Under the pieces are notes generated by a model. The model was not told where the DNA came from. It saw only the letters and a list, made by a program, of their open reading frames with translations, and searched no databases. Shown here piece by piece: positions 9,501 to 19,572 of a DNA stretch of 20,468 nt. This stretch comes from Perkinsus olseni (lineage: Eukaryota; Perkinsozoa; Perkinsida). The position numbers and the translations under genes were made by a program. Positions within the stretch are counted from its first letter, which is position 1. Every line of letters starts with the position of its first letter. Location of the stretch: assembly GCA_013115125.1 (NCBI GenBank), contig JABANN010000578.1, positions 1-20,468 on the forward strand, given 5' to 3'.

Positions 9501-11215
9501 CTCCTCCGGCAGTACGAACTCCCCTGGCTGTGTGGTGAAGGAGACCTGCTCCTCAATATTACTGTGGCCTTCCTGCAGGAGTAGCGATACCTTGCGACCG
9601 CTCTCCAGAGTAACGCCTTGGCGCAGAGAGAATGTGAGGGTCCTTAGAGTCTGGTCCCAGGTGGCAAAGTACCTGGTGAGAGACCTCTGGATAGCCACAC
9701 CAGCTGGAGGGTTAGAAGGCTCACTCGAAGAGGGTCCAGTCATCGCCAGGGGTACTGAACAGCAGCGTGTTACTTGTCTCAGCAGGAGACCGGGTGATCC
9801 CATCCAGGTAGCTGAGCGTGCGATGGAGAGGTCCTTGCGGCCGTTAAAATGGTGACACTCACACTATGATTTTAGCCTGGTTAGCTAGGCTCTGTGCCGG
9901 CCTCACTGTGATGGTTATTTGAGTGTAGTAGAGAGATGTCGGGGGGTCGAATTGAACCTAGGGTCTATGCCGAGTATGATCAAAATCCTTCGTTCTGACT
10001 TGCAGTAGCTGCCAGTAGTTGCCTCGGTCTATCTCCGGCGAGTTCTTGATAGACTGGACCTCCATCTTGACCTCTGGGGTGGAGGTTGGTATCCGGACCG
10101 TCAATGCTGCGTTGTTCAGCGGCGATGATATCGGCAGGTAGAAGCAGCACAACTGAGGGCAATAACAAGAGCACCGCTCCTTAGTGTGCGCAGCATGGCT
10201 TGGTGTCTACCACGCAAATAAGAGGTTGGAAGGCCCGGCCCGCAGTACTCACATTAAACTCTGTTTCTTGACTGGACGGGAGGCTAACAATCTCTAGGAT
10301 GACTCGTTCCTGAGATGATCGACTGGCTAAGCAGTGTCAGCGATGACCGCTGTTAGGTAGTCAGTCAGCAAGCGCTTATATCCTTCCAGGGGACTTGCGC
10401 CCCTCGAATTACGGGAAAAATGTGCCATTGCGCTCTGTTAGTAATATCCTTCCGAGCGCGTTAGCTGGCAGGTACTACTGCCAGTACTAGTAGAGAGGCA
10501 ATACCCTACGGACGGCTCATTTCGTAAGGCAGTCCACACTGTTAGCCTACGGGTCGCGAAGCTGCTGCTCTCACCTCAGTCGGCGATGTCGGATCGGTAT
10601 CACAATAGACGAATGATGAGAACTCCGGCAAGGCGTCAAGCGTGGATGGAGTGGTGACAGTGAGGAGCTTATGGAAGGGGTCTGCCGCTGCCGAACAGAT
10701 GTCGGGTATCGGGGATCCTGGTACGTCCCCATAATAAGCTTCGCAGTTCTCTTCCGTCCCTGACAGCGACACTAGTATCTCTCTGACTGCGGACACCCGA
10801 GGACCTCTCGCAGCTCGACCTAGGTGGCCCGGGTCTCATCAGTGGCGCTTAGTAGCGTACCGACTGTCTACACCCAAATCACCAGAAAGCAAGTATCAGC
10901 CACCCGAGTACCGCTTACGTGAGTCCCCAACACACCCAAAGCCCGGTAGGTGTATGTGCAAGGACAAGACCTGACTAGCTGTAGAGGTGAGGGTCTCTGA
11001 CGGTTGTAGTATAACAGTGACAGTCGAGAGGGCCTGAGGGGAGGCCTTCAATGGTCCGCAGGAACGGGACAGCTCACCTCAGGAGTGGCGGGGTTATAGG
11101 CCAGTGTGGAGACGTAGAAGGTAGGAGGATAGGTGAAGGTATTGGCGGGGCCACCAAGGAGAAAAAGGCAGTTGCAGACGAGGATGACCACTCTGAGCAT
11201 GGTCCGACCCCACAT
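3531..11215 (-). CDS. Large type I membrane protein with seven ~155-residue repeat units
   Basis: No family recognised. Exons leftwards: 11215-11078, 11033-10919, 10786-10575, 10309-10253, 10152-10000, 9957-9863, 9811-9725, 9684-9405, 9357-9246, 9174-9108, 9063-8983, 8871-8767, 8722-8635, 8582-8502, 8456-8375, 8257-8103, 8046-7726, 7622-7491, 7443-7349, 7255-7196, 7154-7053, 7000-6854, 6805-6735, 6464-6385, 6338-6178, 5913-5473, 5265-5016, 4692-3728, 3639-3531. The lengths sum to 1614 codons with phase agreement at every junction. Residues 1-24 form a signal peptide (hydrophobic MLRVVILVCNCLFLL). Units start near residues 32, 226, 380, 534, 697, 864 and 1017. Each unit has a first half like VSxLxYxP...TxITxxLxP...LPGF and a second half like WDxxxxxLTLTV...GFxLP...NDPxLxI. 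Then come a Cys-rich stretch, a possible SEA-like juxtamembrane module, a TM helix (~1515-1536) and a basic tail (RRKEKRARQRREEKARK). A surface or secretory-compartment role is inferred. The region 7053-7349 is the least certain part of the model. Confidence 0.82.
4708..4776. repeat. Low-complexity triplet tract in an intron
   Basis: Four CAT triplets (4708-4719) are followed by an imperfect run of ACTACC/ACTACT-like triplets to about 4776. On the minus (gene) strand this is a GTAGTAGTGG-type tract just upstream of the acceptor at 4693. Four in-frame ATGs here mimic an internal start, but the acceptor CCGACAG and the matching phase 0 place it in an intron. Confidence 0.7.
4778..4880. repeat. 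Intronic repeat, copy A
   Basis: Read on the plus strand, this stretch of the 323-nt intron 4693-5015 aligns by eye with 10360-10480 in another intron of the same gene. Shared blocks in the same order are GTCAGTAAG/GTCAGCAAG, ATCCGTCAAGGGAC/ATCCTTCCAGGGGAC, GCGCCTCGA/GCGCCCCTCGA, ATTGCTCT/ATTGCGCTCT, and further on ACTACTGCCA. Identity is partial and was judged by eye. No terminal repeats or coding capacity are visible. Confidence 0.5.
5288..5403 (-). other. Candidate cassette exon carrying an in-frame stop
   Basis: This 116-nt stretch lies inside the 5266-5472 intron of the repeat-protein gene. It has an acceptor (TAACAG) on its upstream side and a strong donor (GTGAGTCT) on its downstream side. 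Entered in the phase left by the preceding exon, it reads open (for example RVGGRLLSEGGMGLLY) until a TGA four bases before its donor, and its length would also shift the next exon out of frame. Skipping it joins the flanking exons in phase. It may be a poison exon, a decaying old exon or chance; I cannot tell which from one sequence. Confidence 0.3.
10360..10480. repeat. Intronic repeat, copy B
   Basis: Partner of copy A, inside the 265-nt intron 10310-10574 of the same gene and in the same orientation. This copy contains a short imperfect palindrome, AGGGG...CCCCT, around GACTTGCGC. That the two copies sit in two of the gene's longest introns, in the same orientation, suggests duplication of an intron with its host exons or an intron-borne element. 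Confidence 0.5.
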
Positions 11216-11436
11216 AGTAGAACAGGAACAACCTGCGGACGAAAAGGGACTACAGTAGTCACAAGCCTAGGGAAGACAGAGGCGGCCACGCAGGCGCCGA
11301 CAAGCCGATCACGAGCTCCAGTGCGATACCCTGAGGTCATAGCTCCCGTCGGCAGTGTGAACTAGGGAACTCAACAGACAACGTGGATGGTGACAACACA
11401 GCATGGTTCACTACGAGAGATGAGGGTCCTCCTCAA

Positions 11437-13259
11437 TCACACCTGCAGGACACAGAGAGCCCATCAGTCCCGCCTTCTTTTTTCAATCTTACTCTAGGTC
11501 TAGCAAAAGCCGATGGGAAGGAAGCCTTCAAGTTCCTAGTATTCATCACAACGGACGGCATTGGATTGGCCGGGGATCGCGAGGTCGAGTTCGGTTTCCA
11601 CGGCGGAGGTGCTGTCTCCTGAGACATCACAGCCGCTGTCGTCCACACCGACAGTAGCCGGTTGTTACCTCATTTTTGGGCCTTCGCTTCGCCTCCACCG
11701 GTCGTTCAGGAATATGCTCAGGGAAGGGGCTCATCGTAGAAGCATGACCTAAGACTAGCTCTCATATAGGTACACAAGCCTGCATTACCCATCTTGCTCG
11801 GGTTTGGCGGTCTGAAAGGCGCTTCATGCTGCGCTTGGGCGATCTTGGGCTTCGAGAGTGCGCGCTAAGAGACTGTCCGCTGCCACCAGGCAACACACTG
11901 ATGGTACTCACTGGTATACCGTAGGGCTGCTCGCAATGGTAAAGCTCGGAGTTCTTCTGGAACATCTACAAATCGAGTATCATGGCTGCTCCTTAACAAG
12001 GGACTTACCTTGCTGGTATCGTTGCAGGCTCCGATACGGAAGGGCATCTGCTCCCCTTGTCGTTCCCTGTTGCGTTTCATCTCCTCGAACTAAAGTGAGA
12101 TCGAGGACCATACTCATGGCTCACCCACAAACGACTCGGTTGAGATACGGTTTACGCTTACAACAGAGTACTCCGAGCACCATCGCCACCGAAGCAGCGG
12201 ATTGAGACCATGAATGATAGTGAGACGATGAGTCATTAGGGCAATCCGGCAAGCGTAGCGAGGGTAGTGGATAATCCGTGCGAGCAGCACGCCCCGCCAG
12301 CATCGTGCAGCTGGATTGTACGCCCGTCCAACTACCTTCGTTTTCCGCATGGCATCGTACTCGTCCGCCACGTACTCCGGCAGCGGCGAGAAGAGCACGC
12401 CTGATGCAGTCCGTCGATCAACACCATCCAGCAGGCCTACTACCTGGCGTGAGAACCCCTCCACCACCAACCTTGGCAGGGGACGTAACAAAGTTCCTCG
12501 GGTAGGGGTAGTCCTTGTACTTATCGTACAGAGCCTTGGGGTTCCTGTTCCCTGGGGGTATGTAGTAAAGTAAGCATCATAATGCAGCGAGTGGTACTAC
12601 CAGTTTTATGCTCGACATATTCATAGGCACTAGGAGGGACTTTAACCGAGCCGGCCGGTTTGAACTGGGTCTCGGGGTCCACTGCCTTTACCTAGGGTGA
12701 ACATAAGATACGCCCAGCGAATTACGCTGCGATGAAAACCAAACCGAATTACAAGATACTCGGACTGTTTCCACCACGCCAGCACCGATCGTTCTACCTT
12801 TCTCCCGCCCAGCCGCCTTCCAGGGTCCATGTATAGGTCGCCATTGCAAAGGGGCTCCCTGTGGCAAACAAGGACCAATCACACACGCTAGCCTCGAGCA
12901 CTACGGGAAGGAGAAGAGGGCGTCGACCCCACTGCCCTTCTTAGGTGGGTTGGTCATTGCGTTACGGCCGAAATTGGGAAGTTCCTCGTCCGTCTTGGCT
13001 GAGGGAAACGGGAGAATGTGGACAGCTTTAGCGATGCTCTCTCACGCTTCCGCCTTGTGGTCTTGAAAGCGGTGTCCTCACCGATACAGAGGGGCGCGGC
13101 ATAGCCGAAGTAGCCGAACCTGAAGGATATCTTGAGGTTGAGCGAGGTTTTCACAGAGGCCAAAGATTCCTTCCCCTACCGCGGCTTGTTTGACTCTTCT
13201 AAGGTTTCTTCGTAAATCCGACAGCGCTTCTCATCGAGAGACTCCTTCGGTCGGCCCAT
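11437..13259 (-). CDS. CFAP96: CFAP96-like cilia- and flagella-associated protein
   Basis: Predicted axonemal protein, expected on doublet microtubules of the flagellum (family knowledge). Exons leftwards: 13259-13180, 13119-13046, 12998-12905, 12858-12798, 12691-12601, 12551-12444, 12400-12336, 12089-12009, 11965-11912, 11864-11789, 11748-11669, 11618-11493, 11442-11437. Phases agree throughout, giving about 331 residues, close to animal CFAP96. Motifs in order: FGYFGYAAPLCIGED near the N-terminus, NAMTNPPKKGSGVDALF, YPRNFVTSPAKVGGGG, VLFSPLPEYVADEYD, FRPPNPSKMG, STMSPFPEHIPERP, and the C-terminal PWKPNS...PSVVMNTRNLKASFPSAF. These are recurrent Pro/Lys-rich short motifs typical of the family. 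The terminal two-codon exon is tentative; without that splice the frame ends at 11433. The gene is divergent from the YEATS gene, and its stop is 221 bp upstream of the repeat-protein start. Identification is from memory of family motifs. Confidence 0.78.
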
Positions 13260-13393
13260 GGCACGAAGTAAACTCTGAATGGAACTGACTGGCTTGGGGG
13301 GTCGATCTTTCCAGGTAGCGTTGAGGAAATACAAGACATTCCAAGGAGGGCAAGATTATTCTTGGAACCGCATGCCAACATTACGTCGTCCCT
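13260..13393. promoter_or_regulatory. Shared intergenic region between divergent genes
   Basis: Only 134 bp separate the ATG of the CFAP96-like gene (minus, 13259) from the ATG of the YEATS gene (plus, 13394). Both promoters and 5' leaders must lie here or overlap the opposite gene. I see no TATA box or other recognisable core element. Confidence 0.55.
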
Positions 13394-14906
13394 ATGGCTC
13401 ATAGATTGATAGGAGCCACTCTGGACGTACCAATCGTCATCGGCACCTACGCCTTCAAGAAGGGTGAGAATCTTTACCGGTGGCACGCTCTGGTACGTCC
13501 CAGGCCTCCCTCATTTGGTCGAAAAAGGTATCTTTCAGGTTAGAAGTGGCGACCTGGGAGCTCCATTGGAAGACTTATCGTAAGACTGCTCTTCCGGAGG
13601 CCCGGGTCCTTGAAACCATGATGGAGGTTCAAGGCGCCATCGTAGATACGTCATCAAGCGGGTAGACTTTCAGCTGCACGAGACCTTCTCAGTGCCGCAG
13701 AGGTCGGTCGAGAATACGCCCTTTATGGTGACTGAGGAAGGCTGGGGGGAATTTGATATCATTATCACCATCCATTTCGTGGACTCCAGTGAGAACCCGG
13801 TGCAGACGACCCACAAGCTCAAGTAGGCCTCTTCTTGCTGGTCGTGATCTTTATTATATTTTGGCTGTTACCCAGGGCAACCAGAACCCCGAACTGTTGC
13901 CCATGAGGTCGCACGTAATCAGTCATCGTAGCATTGTTGTATGGGAGAGTGTCATGCCAGTATTGAAATTCACCAAACTCTGAAACACCCGTGTAGGTGC
14001 CATCGAACTTAGTCGATTTAGTCAGTGCCTCGGCCGTCTTTTATTTTGTGTACTGCGGAAATCTCGCGCCATCACAGCACCTGATGTTCGCGAATCACCA
14101 TCGTTCGGTCATGCCCTATTCAGGCTGCATCATGATGCTAAAACGACGGGCATCAACCCTGCAGCCAGCCCAGTAGCACCCGCAGGAGCATCGCCGACGG
14201 GTGGACCGCCGCCACCGGGGACTCCGGAAGAAGGGAAGGGATATGCCGTGGTGAATGAGGCTTACATGGAGCTGCACTTCGAGCACCCTCATGCATGGTT
14301 TTACGATGCGGTACTAACATCTGGAGGCCTGCTCGGGTGGAGTTCAGTGTTGAGGAATTTGGAACTTCCTAATTGTTTACGCTAATAATGGTTTGGTTCA
14401 TGTTAACAATTTCGCAACACTTCGTAAAGAAAGTGCGCGTGTGGGTCGCTACCGGGGAATTCGGAGATGGCTTTGGGCGATGGCAATGAGAATACGTCTG
14501 CTGGAGCGTGTGCTCAACGCTGATGAGAATCGGTTAGGTGCAGCGGCACAGAGAGGAGCATAAGATACCGGTAGCACTCTCGGACCGACCAGCGTGGATG
14601 ACGGACTCCATCAAGGAATCTTTCGACATGATCTACCCCTTCTTCCAGGAGGTAGGGCTTCAGAATTGCTTCAAGTTTCATTCGAAGGTGTTGTAGTTTG
14701 ACGATCGGGAGGAGTATGAGTATCTTGCGGAAATGGAAGCCTTTGTGGACCAGCAAATAGCGTTACTACAGATGCAGTCCTCAATGGCCGAGACAGACTA
14801 CCGTAATAATAGTTACTCCCGTCCCTGCTGCCCCAGTCTGACCAGACTCTCGGCTGCCTTGAAATGCCTCACGAGTGATACCCTGCTGCATTCTTCGGGC
14901 TTCTGA
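13394..14906 (+). CDS. YEATS4: YEATS-domain protein, GAS41/Yaf9 type
   Basis: Reader of acylated histone tails; family members serve in SWR1/NuA4-type chromatin complexes in the nucleus. Exons: 13394-13492, 13539-13579, 13646-13822, 14124-14310, 14538-14651, 14697-14906; phases agree, about 275 residues. The YEATS fold runs from VPIVIGTYAF through LYRWHALVRSGD, LEDLSYVIKRVDFQLHETF and the diagnostic EEGWGEFDIIITIHFVD. A Pro/Gly/Ala linker follows, then VVNEAYMELHFEHPHAWFYD, matching the conserved block after the YEATS domain in GAS41, and a C-terminal helix (EYLAEMEAFVDQQIALLQ) that fits the coiled-coil tail. The start MAHRLIGATLDVP is the first ATG in frame and sits right before the fold. 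The final exon may instead splice at 14803 (GTAATA), changing only the last ~35 residues. Longer introns (301 and 227 nt) lie in the middle. Confidence 0.9.
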
Positions 14907-14944
14907 ACCACCTCTTCCGGCGATTCCTCTCCACCACAGGCACG

Positions 14945-15231
14945 TTACATTACCACATATTCCAGTGCCAGGGCCGGCTGCATGATCTTGAGGAAGGACT
15001 CAATTCTAGTGAGATCACTGTGCATCACTTTTGTTAGCATTGTCTTTCTCTCAGCACATGGAGGGAGGACCAATAGCGAGTTCGGAGGAGGTAGTAGAAC
15101 GAGGCTGCGGGGCTGGGGCCTACGGGCTCGGATAGGTTCTCGGATAAGCTCTCGCATGGACTCGCGGATGAGCACTCGGATGGACTCACAGTCACAGTTT
15201 TCCAGATTTTGAATGCTTGCTTGTCGTGCAT
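14945..15231 (-). CDS. Doubtful small two-exon gene
   Basis: A start MHDKQAFKIWKTVT (15231-15190) meets a consensus donor GTGAGTCC. A later open segment ends RIESFLKIMQPALALEYVVM and a stop at 14945. Joining them in phase 0 through an acceptor near 15059 would give about 46 residues and put the minisatellite in the intron. The acceptor is weak and nothing in the peptide is recognised. Alternatives are one unspliced reading frame or no gene at all. Confidence 0.22.
15127..15186. repeat. 12-nt minisatellite, five degenerate units
   Basis: Units read CTCGGATAGGTT, CTCGGATAAGCT, CTCGCATGGACT, CGCGGATGAGCA, CTCGGATGGACT. A period of 12 keeps all frames open; on the plus strand it would encode SR-containing tetrapeptides, on the minus strand ESxSE-like ones. 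Confidence 0.8.
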
Positions 15232-15665
15232 GGTGTTTTAGAGTGCTTTCTCGAGATGGGCCGGAGTGTGTCTGGTTGCGAGTTCCAACGGGTATTGCGG
15301 TTTTTGTATCAGATTTTGGGGAGGTCCGCTCCTCGACGTCGAAGAAGCGAATTCGAGTTAAGAAATGACTTTTATGTGCATTATTTGAAGCCTCACAAAA
15401 TTTGTTACTCTTCAGTTCACGGGAACTTTTCCATCATACCAAAATCGCTGCTTTTGCGTTCTTATTGATATCAATATAAGCCTGATTGTCATCTCGGACG
15501 CTGCCGCTGTCTCTGGAACTTTCTTGTGGTTTTCGGAGAGTAGTTCTCATTACACAGGCTAGAGCGTAACATTCAATTTGTCTGAGTTGGAACGCTGGAG
15601 GGAGAGCAGGGTTTGTTCCATTAGTCGATACACCGTGGCTTTTGCGGTAGTTATTACATCCCAGC

Positions 15666-18600
15666 ATGCCCGTGAGTGGCGGCGGCCGTGGTGGAGGTGG
15701 TGATGGCGGCCGTAGAGCTTCCCGTGGTGGCACTCTAGCAGCAGCCTTCATCGGCCTGCTGGTTTCCCTCGCCTGCTTGACTACAGTGTTTCCGTTATTC
15801 GTGAGCCCATCAAGCGGGACTCTTGCTGGAGCTAGTATCAGTGGGCAGACCTTCCTCGCGGCGCGGAGTCAGAGTGAGGCAGAATCTCCGCGTCTGGCAT
15901 GATGGCAGGCACCCCCCTCTCAGGTGCAGGCCCGGTTCCTAGCGGCAGTTGGTCGTTCTCCGGTGTTGGTGGCTTGGCCAAATGGCTGCTGGCCTCAATG
16001 GGTATCCTTACCCTACTCAGTGCTGGTCGTAACAGAAGCAGCAGGAACACCGGGCGGAGGGCTGAAGTAGGAGTGCTTGGTCAGGCGGCTACTATAAGCT
16101 CCCTATTAGTGACGTTGGTTATCGTGTACAGTCGGTCCTGCTGGAAATTGGGTTATAGATTTAGCGGGCACCATCGGGTTCGGAATACTTGAGGGGATTT
16201 CGAAACACTGGGTATCAGTCCGAAACTTTATCTGGGCAATTTTCCGATGCGCAAACTTTCGGTTGGACAGACTGGATTGTGGGACGTACCATGTGCTGTG
16301 ATTATCACTCTCCATCTTACCAACTCCGTCGTAATGATTCCTGAGGTTTCTACTATTACTCTCGCGAGGGATAGCGGTTCATGACATGATCAGCGTTTGA
16401 TCTTGTGCATTCATAGAATCATAAGAGCTGTGATTCATGATGATGTGGGCGGCCTTGCTTCAGGGCAGCTCCTCGACATCGACGGACCCCTGGGTATTCC
16501 GGAAGCAGTTGCAGAGATCAGACAACTACTACAGACCAGATGCTACATCCTTGCGGAGTAAGGATCCGCGTAGATATCAGCGTAGTGGACGGTGGGAGCT
16601 CAGGCATGCGACAGCGTTTGAGGGAGGTCCACAACTCGAGCTTGGTGGAGGAGATCCAGTCCTCTCCTGGTTATACTCTGACAGTTGGCAACATCACCTT
16701 TAAGCTGGCCGAGGCGCATGGTAATAAGATCGGACTCAGGCTGTGTGGATTGTCGGGAGAGGCTCTCGCTGCTTGCATCATTGATCACTCCTGCCTGACA
16801 ATTGCATCGCTATTTTATATCTACCACTACAGTATCATTCGCATGGTTTATCTTCATATTAGAATACTACTGACTTTTCCTGGGCATGCCATGATCAAAA
16901 TAACCTTTTCTACGTGTAAAATTAAGTGATAACCGTTTCACATCCTGCCTGATGGCGCTACCACGAGGGTGTTCTCTTCATAGGATTCTGTTGGGGGGTG
17001 GAAAGAGCCGTAGCGATTGCTTACGAGTCGAGACGACGATATCCGGACAAGACCATCTGGATGACCAACGAGGTCATCCACAACCCTACTGTCAACCGTA
17101 ACCTCGAGAAACTTGGAATAAGGTAGGGATGAGTTTGTTCCGAGAAAGTGGAAGGCACTTTTTTGCTGCTAAGGTATATCCCCCGCGATGCGGCGAACCA
17201 AAAGGATTTCTCTGTTGCAGAGGCTGGGGACGTCGTGGTTCTCCCGGCTTTTGGTAGGGCGGGCTTATTGGTTGGGGCATAGCCTCCTGTTTACGTGGCA
17301 CAGAATCCCTTGCCGCAGCTCAAGAACCGCGCTTTATTATCATAGTGAGGAACGGTGGGATCGGCATAGACACTCTCCTAGCCTGGATTTTGTCGAACGT
17401 CGCTGACTCGTGAAGGCGGTATGGTATCGATTGAACCGTGCGGGGGGCCGCAGATTTTTCGGGAAGCCTCGCGAATCTGATTTGCAGTCTCCTCGCTGTT
17501 GTTTGATGTTATCAGTTGCCAACCTCGTGCTCTTGCAGGTGCCGCTGTAAAGGAGATGGTGGAATTGAAGAGGAAAGGCGTCATTATAGTGGACACTACA
17601 TGTCCCTGGGTCTCCAAGGTGAACAACTTCATCGGCTCGGATATTCTCTGTACTCGGCCGATGCGGCTCAGGTATGGTCGTCTGTGGAGCGTCATAAGAA
17701 GGGGGATTACACCTCTATTATTCATGGGAAGTCGAAGCATGAAGAGACCATAGCGACTAGCTCATTCGCCGAGAAGTAAGGCAGGGATAGTACAACTCTG
17801 AATATACTCGAGCTTGCGATCGGCAACGTGTGTGGAGGGGCGGTACCGTGGGGTGAAGATGGTCTCTGTAGGTATCTGATACTCAAGGACCTCAAGGAGG
17901 CTGAGTACGTCTGCAAGTTCATGTTGAACAGAAACAGAGAGCAGCTGGTGGATGCCTTCTTCGAGAAGTAAGGGGGGATTTCATGCGGCCTGGGATACGG
18001 TGCTGCCTCCGCGCTGCCTCGGTGGACACTGTGCAGTCCGTAGGACCCCACTCGGAAGGCTCTCGTCGTGTCACTAAAGCCTTCATGAGTGTTTCGTTCT
18101 AACTTGAGTACCATCTCTTCGCAGATTCCCAGCGGATCGATACTCCGCTGGCTTCGACCCTCTGAAGGATCTTGTGAAGGTCGGGGTGGCCAATCAGACG
18201 ACTATGCTCAAGGTAGTGTCTGCTCACATTGAGTCCGGTTACCCTTGCGAGACTTATCTTCGTGTTGATGGTTTCCTAAGGTTGGGCGTGCTCGGCCTGT
18301 CGTACTGGCTTCCTATTTGTCTTTGAATCGACTCCGCGGCAGAATTGCGTGGAACTCCCTCGTTCGAGTAGCGGAGGGTAGGACATGGCGCTGTTGTCGT
18401 CAGGGCGAGACGGCTCTGATCGCGAAGCTGTTCGAGAAGACGCTGCTACAGCTCTACGGCCCTGATAAGCTCAATGAACACTTTGTGGCCTTCAACACTA
18501 TTTGTGATGCAACACAGGAGCGGCAGGATGCCCTCTACAAGCTGGTACATCATTCCATGACGTACGGGGTCCAGGAGGTTGTTTCCTTTAGGTGGGTGAG

Positions 18601-19515
18601 CATTACGAGCAGCCGCAGTCGGATATGCTGGACGAATTTGGTATCGGTAGCCAGGTGCCGAAGCCTGATGACACTCAGGTAGGATGCAACGGTCTTTGGG
18701 TTGCAGACGGTGGTGATAGTTTTCCGGGGTCTTGAATACTAGTGGCTGGACTCCCCTGAGTTGTTGTGAAATTAGGGCTCGTCCTGGTTATGACGAGTAC
18801 TGTTGTTAGTCTTGTCGTTTCTCGTGTCCTGATTGCTCCTTCTTAGGCTTCTTCCGATTCCGAGCAGCTAGACATGATGCTGGTAGTGGGAGGCTTCAAT
18901 AGCAGTAACACCGAGCATCTGCAAGAGGTAACGTACGGGCGTTAGGAAATAGTGTAAGATTGCAAGAGAGCAAGTAGCCTGTCAGATATCGGTGGAAGCT
19001 GCCGGAGTGAAGGACCATCGGGCATTCCATATCGACGGGCCCGCTCGTATTGATGAGGTGCACAACACCATCACTCACAAGCCGGTGGAGACGCCACCAA
19101 GTAAGTTCGGTCGTCCTTTCCGCTGGCGTGCTCGTGGCTTCAGCAGTGCGGCGATGCTAGGTCGGCCAAAGCTCGTACCGTATCTTGAGATGGAGTATTG
19201 CTTTCATCATTCAGTTGAGGCAGCTCGGAACCACGGCCTGGCGGTGACGCACGACTTCCTTCCTGGTCATGGCCAGCATATAACGATTGGAGTCACCAGC
19301 GGAGCCTCCACTCCTGATGACGTAGGCGGCGCACTCGGGCCCTGCTGACAGGACTTTCATGCCGGTTGTGTGAGGGTCTCCTCTATCCAGTCTGGTTCTT
19401 CCTGGTGGACCTCTGCGTCGCTCTTCCAATCAATAAGGAGGCTCAGGTACTCGAGAAGTGTCTGCAGAAGCTGTTGCGGACGAAGATGCTCCTAGACAGC
19501 AAGCAGCTCTCGTGA
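15666..19515 (+). CDS. ispH: 4-hydroxy-3-methylbut-2-enyl diphosphate reductase, plastid type
   Basis: Last enzyme of the MEP pathway; reduces HMBPP to IPP and DMAPP with a 4Fe-4S cluster. Exons: 15666-15867, 15909-16066, 16464-16557, 16604-16720, 16984-17122, 17174-17253, 17539-17618, 17672-17775, 17872-17967, 18125-18212, 18404-18544, 18592-18678, 18847-18927, 18986-19100, 19215-19321, 19447-19515; phases agree, about 585 residues. The catalytic part starts near residue 125 ([13 protein letters not shown]) and is of the cyanobacterial/plant type. Cluster cysteines lie in [18 protein letters not shown] and [12 protein letters not shown]; the active-site HEE lies in HGKSKHEET and the substrate His in IHNPTVN. 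Later blocks are [12 protein letters not shown] and [13 protein letters not shown]. The leader has a Gly/Arg-rich start, a hydrophobic signal (~23-43), a Ser/Gly-rich stretch, a second hydrophobic segment (~88-106) and an Arg-rich end. The last acceptor could be 9 nt earlier (19438). Confidence 0.95.
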
Positions 19516-19572
19516 TAACGATGACGGCGTAGTCGAGAATGTTAGCTTCTGAGTTTCTCTATGTGATACGAG

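Larger units (their letters stand above)
14907..15665. other. Intergenic gap between YEATS and ispH genes
   Basis: 759 bp with no secure gene. It holds a 12-nt minisatellite (15127-15186), a weak candidate minus-strand gene (14945-15231) and, from about 15190 to 15480, a stretch visibly richer in A and T than its surroundings. The ispH promoter is expected in its right half; no core promoter motif is recognisable. Confidence 0.6.

Noticed and set aside
9980-10193. Signal-peptide-like starts (MLRTLRSG..., MLLLLPSVVLLL) suggesting a second gene
   Set aside because: The stretch ends in a polypyrimidine-like acceptor (TTATTGCCCTCAG) in phase with the upstream exon; the hydrophobic look comes from intron and a wrong frame.
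13199-13486. 95-codon minus-strand open frame
   Set aside because: Overlaps exon 1 of the YEATS gene and the first CFAP96 exon in another frame; no supporting motif.
14982-15212. Plus-strand 76-codon frame with a signal-like stretch and SR repeats
   Set aside because: The SR pattern is a by-product of the 12-nt minisatellite, which keeps every frame open; no other support.
16437-16703. Plus-strand 88-codon frame read as one exon
   Set aside because: Frame runs through a clear GT-AG intron (16558-16603); the true IspH frame changes there.
15666-19515. Spliced-leader, tRNA, rRNA or CRISPR-like sequence
   Set aside because: Looked for across the window, including introns; no spliced-leader core, cloverleaf or direct-repeat array was seen by eye.
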